Shown here piece by piece: positions 19,101 through 31,100 of a stretch of DNA of 64,000 nucleotides; within the stretch, counting starts at the first letter, position 1, and each line of letters starts with the position of its first letter. The notes under the pieces are model-generated. The model was not told the DNA's origin. It was given only the letters and a program-made list of their open reading frames with translations, and ran no database searches. The translations under genes and the position numbers were made by a program. The DNA comes from Promethearchaeota archaeon Loki_b32 (GTDB taxonomy: Archaea; Asgardarchaeota; Lokiarchaeia; Sigyniarchaeales; SOKP01): the NCBI GenBank assembly GCA_005223125.1, contig NJBH01000019.1, positions 1 through 64,000 of the forward strand. The letters run 5' to 3'.

Positions 19101-22100
19101 AGTTCCGCTATAGAGCGTTGGATATGGCTCGAGGAATTGATATGGATTTTGATTACTATTTTCCTCTTGAAGATAGGGATGGTGATATAAAACACAAACA
19201 ACAAAATACAACAGCGCAATGGCAACAGGTCGGTCTGTATGATAACGTCGGAGACGATTTATTTGATTATACATTCTTGAATAAAGATTTTATATTGTAT
19301 GATGGTAGTTTTTATGTCTATCATGAACAGGAAATTGTTGACCATGATCCTGATGGACATGCTACTGAATGCGAGCTAGACTCTATGTCGCATTATTATG
19401 AGTGGGATTACTCGTACTGCGATACATTTAGTCTCGAACTGAGCGATATGAACGACTTTAGATATGACCACTTTACCTTATGCGATATTAATTATGAGGT
19501 GAAAACCCACAACAGCGAAGGCCTAAATATAAGAGTGTATAACCACGCAACTTATGAATGGGATGCATTAGACTCTTTTACCACGAACGGTGCTGACCCA
19601 GATCAACCGTTGGTTGGTACAGATGGTTTTGTGAATTTTGTGAGTGATGACTACATTTTATATGAAGCATCATCTGGAAAGTATTTTGTGAACGTATCCT
19701 TTACTGGCTTTGCAAATCCATCTGAAACAATATTTGATATAGTAACTCTGGAAACAGAGTGGGATTATTCCTATACATGGGATGATCAATTTGAGATATC
19801 ACTTACCAACATGAACGATTTCCGATATGATAATTTTGAGCAGTGTACGCTATCGTATACGATTAATACAAGTTCGGGAGAGCCAGTAGACAAGTACTTA
19901 TGGGATTACACTATCAACGATTGGGTATATCAGGAAACAGTAAATGCAGGACCGAGTTATTCAGATTCGATTACGCTAACAGGTACCAGCAATAACAAGT
20001 ATATCAACTCAAGCACCTATGAGATGAAGGTGTGGTTTGAATTAGCAGAGTTTAATCCGCCGACACAGTATGCAAATTCTGAGTTTGATCTGGAGAGCAT
20101 GTCAGTAAGTTGGGAGTATAATTTCACGTATTATGATACCTATCAATCACAATTGGCTGAGATGACGCAATTTAGATATGATACTTTTACAGAATGTATT
20201 GTCAGTTATAATATCGATCTGATTCGGGACGGTAAGTCTACGGATGTGTATCTGTACAACTTTACCAAATCTGATTGGGATTTCTTCAAAACAACATCAC
20301 CGCCACAGGGAGGTGCTGGTATTGAAGATTACTTCACGTTTTACAGCACCGATTATATCGACAGCGGAACGTATAACGTGCGCATTAAGTTTACGGGATT
20401 TACAGAAACAGAATTTGCACTCAACAGCATCGGGTACACATTTGAGTGGGAATACGATGTTCAGGATAAGTTCACCACGAACTATGATATGGATGACCAT
20501 ATGTACAATACCTATGAGTCATGTACCATCACGTTTTCAATTACAACAAGCGAATCTCAAAGTAATGTGCAGGTAAAAATGTATAATTACAGTTCCTCTC
20601 AGTTTGTTGCTGTGGGATCTCCATTTTCGGCGACAGCAGATGTTGAGTATGAGGGATCAGTACAATTTACAAGCGATGAGTTCATTCACTCTACCGAGTA
20701 TACCACAAGAGTATATTTCGGTGGAATTCAAGATTCCTATCTTACTCTTAACTGGATGAAAACCAATTACTCGTGGTCACATTTTTACTGTTATTGTGAT
20801 TTTGGTCATGATAATCAAGGAATGGAAGGTATCTCCTATGCAGACATGACCGCGATATATAGAAACGTGTATAACGCATCAGAAGTATTTGATTATGCGG
20901 GAACGTACCTTATTACATGGACGGTAAGCGATGGCGTGTATGAAACAACACTGGGCCAAATGATAGAAATCACGTATCCGTTACCATCGGTGGCGATCGG
21001 GGATCTGCCTGACTATATTATTGAGGACCAGCTCATTTCGATTGAAACAAATATTGATCTTGCAGAAGGATTTTCTTATCTTCCACCTAAGCAGGTGTTT
21101 GCCCATCTTACTGATTTTACTTATCCGCAACAACAAGAATTTGATATTACTGCAGGAACGTGGAACACATTCCCAGAGGATAGTCTTGAATTTAACGATG
21201 ATGAGTATGCAATAATCAGCGCTGATCCAGTATATGATTATGTATCACCGACATCTGGAGATTTTAATGTGATTTCAGGGGATTTGACCTACGGTGATCT
21301 GGACGATATTGATGGTATTAAATCAACTATAACACCTGATGCGGGAGTGGCGGGAGTTCCTGCACTAGAAGGATGGGATTATGTAAGAAATATTACATTA
21401 AATCCTTCAACCCCAGAAAATAATTATCAGGTAAAAGTGCAATTGAGTACTTCTAACTTTGATTATTCTCGGGTAAAATCAGATGGTGCCGATTTGCGAT
21501 TCTATACTACCGATGAAACGTTATTGAATTACTGGATAGAATCGTGGAATACAACGGGAGATTCCCTTATATGGGTAAAGACTCCAGATTCAGGAACTTC
21601 GGTTATTCATATGTATTACGGGAATTCAGTAGCGACAGCGATGAGCAACGGTACGGCTACTTTTTCATTTTTTGATGATTTTGAGGGAACTAGTTTAGAT
21701 ACAAATGTATGGAATGAACACAAAATAACCAGAAGCGGTACGTTCAGTGTTACTGTTGAAGATAGTATGGTAAAACTACTCATGAATTTTGGCGGTACTG
21801 AGATGCGAGGACCATGGACAACTGTAGGATATAGTGACTTTTATACCACAGGCGGTGGATACGGTACATTTTGTCCGAACGGTATTAATGCCCTTACCCT
21901 ACATACATATACCCATGAAGGCTCTGTTGCTCAAGTGACTGCCGATGTTAGAGGTTCTGAGTGGACATGGCTTGTAGATGACATTTATTATTTAAGTGAC
22001 TCTTTAGTGAAATTTTATGAAAATGAAACATTGATTTCCACGCACAATGAGTCAATTCCTGATGCGGAATCAATACCAATTAAATTTATGTGCAGAGGAT

Positions 22101-25100
22101 GGGACTATCCAAGCGGACGCCATTATATGAATGCTATTCGTACAAATAATAATCTCAATGAAATGGGTACTGCTCTTAGAGTACTTTCTAGAATGGAATG
22201 GGATCTCGGCTCTGATAATAATGAGATAAAGATTTGGGTTGACTGGGTATTTATCCACGAAATCAATGGAACAGAACCAGTTGCAAGTATAGGATCCGAA
22301 TTAGTAGCGGAATATTCTGTTAATGCAGAAGTTGAATGGTCGGTATCTGATCCAGATTTACTATCGATTGAGGCATTAAGATTCAATCACGTGGGCCCTG
22401 CAAACATGGATTTTTATATATGGAATTATACACTCGGTGATTGGGTTGATATCACTTCAGAAACAAGTCCATATGAACTTACAACTGATTTGTATAACAG
22501 TAGTAAGACCGTAAAGGTTCTGTATAATGCAACTTCAAGCAGTAGTTTTGATATTGATATAGACCAATTACGAATTGATTACACGAAAAGCTCGTTTTAT
22601 AAAGTCGATACAAGTGTGGAGTGGTCAATTTCAGATCCAGAGTTATATTCAATGGATGCGATACATTTTGATCACACGGCACCGATAAGCATCGATTTTT
22701 ACATATGGAATTATACATTAGGTGATTGGCTTGATATCACCTCAGAAGCCGATCTATATAGGCTTGCAGCCGGTCTCTATAACATAAGCACTAATATGGT
22801 AAAGGTACGATATATATCGGGAAACAGCGTGAGTCCATTTGATCTGCAAATAGATCAATTGCGCATTGATTACACAAAAGAGATCGCGCGGATAAGCCGT
22901 AAAGATATTTATCAGTATTACTGGGATTTCGGAGACGGATACTTCAGCGTAGATCGGAACCCAGAGCATCAATACGGGTATGACGGCAATTATACAGCAA
23001 CGCTGTTTGTGCGGGATCTGTACGGCAATTGTTATGATGATACAGTTATGGTTGAAGTGGAAGAGAAGCCGCCAGAAATTATCGGTCCGCTCGCCTTCTA
23101 TGCATTAGAAGGGCAGTCAATTGTATTAGATATTGAGGTAACAGATTCTGTACTTGATTTACGAGACCTGACGTATACGTGGTATGATGAAAATCAGCAG
23201 GAACTCACAAGTCTTGCCAACAACCGAAAGCTGACTATCAGTCTTCCAGGTGGTGGGTACATATACTCCTTATTGGTAGAGGACCCTGATAATAATCAGC
23301 ATCAGTGTAATATTTCTATTATCGTTGAAGATATGTCACCGAGCGTGTACATTCCCAATTACATGTATCACGGCGATAGCACTTCAGGTACTCTTACGTT
23401 AACTGCCTACGGATACGATTCCACATATGATATAAATAATTTGGAGTTTTCGTGGAAGATTTCATTTAACGGTACAGACGATACGAGGGGACCATACTCA
23501 AATATAAATAGATCATCAATTCAGTTTGACGCAACTAAAACGGCGCTCTATCAAGGTGAAGTAACGGTAAGAGATCCAGATAATAATAAGTCAACTACAG
23601 CCTCTTTTGCGATCTTTTCTGTTATTGATTCAAATGGAAACGGATTCAGTGACGAATTTGAAGAAAAACTTGCTGAAAACGGAGAAAGTATTTATGATTT
23701 CTTTGATTCTGATAACGACGGTTTGAGTGATTTATATGAAATTACAAATAATATTACTGATTGGACGGATCCAGATACTGATAATGATGGACTATATGAT
23801 GGCGTCGATAGATCTAGTGGGTTTGGGGAATTTTTAGCTGGAACAAATCCTGTAAACTGGGATACTGATGATGATTTATTGTCTGATAGTATCGAAGTAA
23901 TAGGGTGGGAAATGGAAACAGAAATTTTCGGCACAATCTATGTGACATCAAATCCATTAAAGGCAGATACGGATGGAGATGGGTGGGATGATAAGCGAGA
24001 GTATGATGAGCGAACAGATCCACGAAGTCCAGATACAGATGGAGATTTGCTTAACGATCCTGATGATCCGCATCCGTTGAAATGGGACGGAGATGAAGAT
24101 GGGTTATCAGATAAAGTTGAAGTGGATATAGGCACTGATGCAAATAATCCTGATACAGATTCTGACGGGTTAACTGACGGTCAAGAGGTCCTAGGATGGG
24201 AATTTATTACGGATCCTCTGACAGCAGATTCTGATAGAGATTTTGTATTTGATAACGCAGAAGTGAAATCATACGAGTATGAACTAGCAGATCGTCTTGA
24301 TTTAGATCAACCAGTAAAGTTGAAGTTTCAGCAATCATTTACAAAGGCGGCATCTGGACAAATAGAATTTACTATTGCATTTGGAGAAGCAAATAATTCT
24401 GTACCAATTGATGGACAACAAACAACGTACGGTATTTTAGAGGTACCTGATATAGAAGTGTTGATAACCAAAAGTGGTATGGAATTATTTAGAGGCACAA
24501 CTAATGGGACCAGATACTTTTCGCAAGTTGTTGATATTAAGGAAATCATGAAATCAAATTCTGCAAATTATTATGGTAATTACTACATTAGAGTAAATGA
24601 TACAGACGCTGGATGCATTTTAGAACAATTCAAGGTATCAGCAGTACGATATCTCGATCCAAACAATAACGATCTTGACGGAGACGGTATTATGGACGGT
24701 GTTGAAATGGAAAAAATAGTTAGAGGGACTGATATAATTGACGTTGATGACTCATACGATTATAACAATATTACCATTAATGAAATTTATCAAGAGCATG
24801 AAAAGTATAACTTCCAGATGGAAGTAGGATATGTTGACATTACAAATACCATTGATCAAACTGTATCAGTACCGATTTCATTTAATTACTTATATTATCA
24901 ACCAGTTGTCGTTGCGTATGTGATGACAAGAAATGATGACGAAAGTGTCGAAGTACGAGTTGCTAATATCACTTCTGAAGGATGTGACATTTTTATGGAA
25001 GAACCAGACGACGGAAGTCACGCAACAGAAACGTTTGGATATATAGTGGTCGAGGAAGGTGAATGGGAACTTATAGATGGCACGGTATTAAAAGCAGGAA

Positions 25101-28100
25101 TAGTGTCCACGGATCAAGCTCATCAGGGAGGATTGTCATATAATAATTGGGAACAAGTAAATTTTGGCAGACCGTTTTACGCAGATCCCATAGTATTGCA
25201 TTCTCTTAATACCTATAACAACGAAGACTTTAAAACATCAATTGTATCGGAGATAACTACATCATCATTTAATGTTACTCAGGAATCAGCTGAAACTGGC
25301 ACGTCTACCGATGAAGAAACAATAGGATGGATCGCAATTGAGTCGGGAAAAACAGGTACAATAAATAATGTGAAGTACGAAACACTTCGGGGAAACGACG
25401 GTGATAGTGATGGTGTTTCACCAGGCGAAAATGGTCATGTGTTTAGTTTCCAGCAAAGTTTTACGAACATTCCAGATGTAGTGGTTGTAAAACAACTTAG
25501 TGTAAATGAAAACGACGGTTCATGGGCACGTTCTGATGGTATTCTTACAGCTGCATCCCATAGGACCTGTGCAGAAGAGGACCAAGTGGGTGATCCTGAA
25601 AGAAATCACACGGACGAGTATTTTGGATTGGTCGCATTTGAAGATGATTTTTCTTATGGATATAATTATGTACCCCCTGAGGAATCTGAAGGATCTAGTT
25701 ATGTAAAGTCGGTTGAGCATGTTGAGTTAACATTAACTGGTGCTTCTGGTTCTACACAACTATCTAAAAACCAAGACATCACGAAGTGCGTGCCTTTTGT
25801 TACAATGAAGCAAAGCGTGGGTGATGATTGGGATGATATCATGTGTGATGTGTACTTTACAGACAGTCCTGCAACGGTTGTGGCAGAAAGAGCTACAGCA
25901 GGAGCTTCTATAACTCTTAGTATCTTTATCGTAGAGTTTGACGACACGAATGTTGAGGTGCAAAGCGGCACCTTTTCGGTAACGGGAACGTATGCAGAAA
26001 AAGCTATAGATCAAATAGATACTTCCAAGGCGGTTCCGATGGCATATTACAAGGTAGCTGGAGGGGATGATGATTGGGATTCTTCGATGATTACCACAGA
26101 TTTTGTAGACACCTCAACAGTGAGAATGGAACGACATCAAAGTTCTGGCACTATGTCAGGACATTATTTTGTGTTTGAGTCACAGAATTCAGAGTTTTCC
26201 GTGCAAAAAGCAGAATTGTCATTGACATCAAGTGATGGTTATGATACAGCAACAATTAGTTGGGTAAACATGTCAAAATCATTTATCATCTCTTCATATG
26301 AATGCGACTGTGCAACTGATGATCCCGAAGATGCAGCCGTCGATGTGTGGTTAAGTTCAGAAACAGAAGTTCGGGCAAAACGGCATCCTGAATCATCCTA
26401 TTCTAATGGAGCGCCGACCATCAATGTATTTGTTGTCACTTTTGGTGGAGATGATGAAAGTGTGCAACGCGGAGACTTCATATGGGCAGATGCCGACAGC
26501 TTTAAAGAAACTGATATCATGGATATTAATTTAGATTTTTCAATCGTGAAATCAGGGCAGATGTACGGTATCATGCAATGCGATGGTACAGGAAGTGCTG
26601 ATGTAAAACCTTCGTTTGTCGAACTCAAATTTATTGATGATAATACGATACGGTTAGAACGATACACGAACAGCGAAGATGGAATAGGACACTGGGAAGT
26701 CGTAGAATTTTTCGGTGTGCCCGAGGTAGAAGAACAAGAAATAGAACTCGAACCTGAGCCATTTGATACAGAGTTTTTCTATCTGGAAATCCCCGATAGG
26801 GGTATTGTGTATGATGCGGATCTCACGCTCACAGTAGAATCAGATGACACTCTGTTAGGATACGGAACTGTGAATATTACCCTCTTTAAAGAAGATATTA
26901 ATTGCAATATTGAAGATGTAGTGTTAATTGATTATGATACTGAGTTTAATGAAACAGATGTCTACTTTAATCAATTTGTAGATCTTACCAATCTAGTAAA
27001 TTCAAAAACTATTCATCAGTTCTACGGAACTTATCGACTGGAGATAGTGATTTTTGATTCATCCTACGATGATGTATTCAATGTAACACAATTTATTATC
27101 GAAACTGATACCTATATAGATGCATCAGCGTCTGATACCGATGCATGGATTACAGATCCCGCAAGGTGGGATACAGACGGTGATACGATATCAGATTACA
27201 GTGAGATTTATGGATGGACCCGCGGTTCTGATACATTTTATACGAATCCGCTAAGTAAAGATACAGACGGAGACGGCGCAAAAGATATAATCGATCGGCA
27301 TCCAACTGAAAACGTGATGATCAAGATAAGTCCGCTATCCGCAACCCATCGCAGTCAAGCCTACTGGGAAGAAAGTCCTAAATTAGAAATTGCCATATCA
27401 TATGAATTAAACGGAGATGATGATGACCGCCATAAAATTTTCACCCCTGCGATACAGGCAACTGAAGATTTATGGTCAAAAGTGATACTATTCATCAGAT
27501 ACAGCCATCATAGAAGAACAAATTTTGCTGAAAATGACATACACTATTATGTCGATGTTGATGATAATCCCAACGTTCAGCCAGAAAATATGGACTTCGG
27601 ATTTTCATTATGGCACATGGATGTTGTCGACTTTTTCAGCATACCGCTATGGTACACATGGCTTGCAGGAGAGTCTGTTGTATATTCTATAGGTGATATC
27701 GGTCATTCTACCACATTTGACATATATGATGCTGGTATTTGGGGTCAGGATAATGAGTTGCACGTAAAGGTAGAAACCATTTCGGTAGAAAAGGCAAATA
27801 TAATTGCGATTTACGATACAAATGAAAGTGCAGTGTTTAACGGTCATTATCAAGAAAAAGAAAAGATGAATATCATAGTTCTAAATATTAATGACGATGT
27901 ATCTGTAAGTGGAACACCCTTCGAATACGGTCCAAATGCAATTGTAATTCCCGCTCGATTATTCGCAGAGACGAAATTAAACGGATATATCGAAAATGAA
28001 AATATTGATCAGACTCCGTTATATAGTGATGTTGAAGGAGAATTTGAATTCATTTCAATAGGAAGAAACGGTACTACAGAAGAAGGAAGTGATGAAATAG

Positions 28101-31100
28101 ATTTTGTGATTTACAGGTTTAATATCGATGCAAGTGAGGCGATGCAGATACTCACACTGATTATCATAGTTATAGAAAATAATACGCTAGAAGTTGAGCG
28201 ATATGGTTACTACTCTACAAAAGAAGATGGAGTTTCTTCTGTATTAATGAACTTACATAATTCTGTATTAGGCTATATTCCGTGGTATTGTGATTTCAAT
28301 AATTCTGAACAAGGGGAAGAACCAGATGATTTCTTAGAATGGTTTGCAGAAACGTTTACGGGTGCTTTACTAGCAATAGGACAATTTTTCTGCTGGCTTG
28401 GTATGACGATCGCATCATGGTTTAGTCAAATTGTCGCAATAATATTAGAGGTTCTGATGGAAGTGCTATCATTTTTAGCATTGATGTTATGGCTTATTAT
28501 TCGTGCAGTACTATTAATCATATTTTACATAATGTTAGCTATGGAACTCATCGCAACAGTTGCAATAGTTGTAATGTTCGGTACAGCTTTAATGGCAATA
28601 GGGGTATTCGCTGGGTGGTCGGTACATTTTGGAATCAATATTATAGTACCGTATGGAAAGGATACGAAAGTCGGCTACATTTATGTAAGTGGTCCAGATA
28701 ATTTAGGGTTGGTGTTTGAATCGTGGGTCTATTGGGATTACTGGCCATTCTTTGATATGTACGTGCCAATTGCTGAAATATCATTTGATATAGGAGATAT
28801 AGCGTCGTTGTTAGCAGGTGAAGAAGCTCCACCGATGTTATTTGGTGCTGGATTTAAAGAAATAGAGACGGAACAGTATGACTTTTCGTGTATGTACACT
28901 GATCAAAATGGTGATCCTCCGAGTTATATGAAATTGCATTTGTTATCCCCAAGTGGTGCAGAAAGTGAATATGATCTGCAAATGAATCCATATCTAGATG
29001 ATGTGGAGTGGGATGATCTATTCGTGAATGTATCAATGTATCAAGGTGGAGTACTTTATAACAAAACTATTGAATTTTTTACTGCTGAACAAGGACAGTG
29101 GTTCTATTATATAGCAACTGACAATGAGAATAATCCAAGTGGGGAAATCAGATATCCTACATTAATACCGTATACAGTTGGTCCTAATACTATAGGGAAT
29201 ACGCATTACTTTTCAATACCGCTATATGAAACAGAGGTATGGGAGAACTGTATCGCAAACTTCACAATCATAGGATATGAGTACGAAGCAGGCGCCTATC
29301 CCGATGGAGTTGATTTAACGCTAATACTTCCAGATGGGTCTTTTACATCAATAGAAATGGCAGAAGTGTCGTCGTTTTTCGTCGAAGATAACCCTGATAT
29401 AGAGAATTATCCGTATGCAAATATCGAGGGAACTGAGTATTTCGTATCTGTGAAAATGTCCGATTATTATAATTTCAACGAGATGAGCGCAAACGTTGGA
29501 TTTTTCTTTAACGCCTCACTGCATGATGGAAGTAAAGATATCATGTTTGATAGCAGTCCAGTATTTGATGATATGTACTTCAGCCAAGAAGGTGAGTACT
29601 TCTTTGAACATCCGTTTGTAATCCATGTGCGAGCTATAGATAACAACGGAGAGCCCAAAATCGTATCATATCGCATTGATGAATTAACAACTAATAGATA
29701 CTGGTTGTATGAGGATGTGAAGGAATATGAGACAGGCGATTATTCAACAATGAATGTGAATTCAGAAAATATACTTAGAATGCAAGCCTGGGTTCGTGAT
29801 GAAGATGGAACTCACGAAGAGATTTGGGAGCAAACCCCCAGTAATTTCACATTTGTACCGCAAGTTACATTGACTTCTGAAAAAGGTGAACAAATAGTAT
29901 ATGACATGATGTGGGCAGGATATGATGATGAATTGCAGGCAGATATGTATTATGTTGATATAACTGGTTTTGGAGATTATTCGTATGAATGGAAGAGGGA
30001 TGAAAACGGCGACGGAGATTGGATCCGTACTGAATTTGGCCCAGGTGTGTGGTCTTTAAGCTTTTATGTTGAAGATGAAGCAGCAAATAGCGGAGATCTT
30101 AATGCGAAGCATAAATTCTGGCATTCTGGAAGCGTTGGGTCGTTTATGGATACTATGTGGGGAGGCTATGCCCGTGGAAGCAAGCTTGACGGAGATAATC
30201 CTCTTGGAGCTGTACTAAACTTCTTCACACAGTATAGGCCTTTTATCGTACTCGGAGGGTTTCTAGGCGCTTCAATATGTGAATTTATTGCCAAGAGGAG
30301 TTCTGGTGGAATCGCAGCTACAGCAGCTCATTGGATTTCAGTGGGGCTTAGTGTAGCCACTGTAGGACTAGACGCGATTGCAAAAATTGCAAGCGTAATT
30401 TCATTCGTAGATAAAGAAGATCCGATGGGATTGCTAGGAGCGATAATGAATATGGCTATTAGTCTGGCATTCATGCAGATTACAAAGGCCATGATTCAAA
30501 TAGATCCAGTTGGAGATAAGAAGGCGAATGGATTTGCTTTTATGTCAAAGTTTTCGAAGGCAGGTTCCATATTTTCTAAGGTGTTTCAAATATTTGCGTC
30601 ACTTAATTTCATAATGGCATTAACAACAGACCCCTATAACGCATTCGGGGCATTGTTTCTGATGTTAGTATCATTCATATCAGGACAATTCTTTAAAGGC
30701 GAGGATAAAACAAATCCATTAAGTTTAAAGACGCTTACGTACATCCTTCCGCTAGTATCAATTGCTATGGCATTTCTGGGTCCAGTAATCGTTGACCCAA
30801 TATTAAAGGCTATGAACGGAACTATAGGTGCATTTGCTGATTTGCTTAAACCATTAACAAATATGATTAATTATGGATTAGGCGGAATATGGCAGATAAT
30901 GGCAATGTTAGTGCAATCAATGGGAATAGGGTTGATTCTAAACATGCTGCATTATTTGAGATCTCCTACGTCAGAAGGTATCTTTAAGGTAAAAGAGTTC
31001 AGTCCAACTAATTTCGGAATAAATGCCTACATGGCATTTGAGATAATACTGATAGTAATTTCATTTATCATGTTTGCTTACAAAACAGATATGTTTTTAG

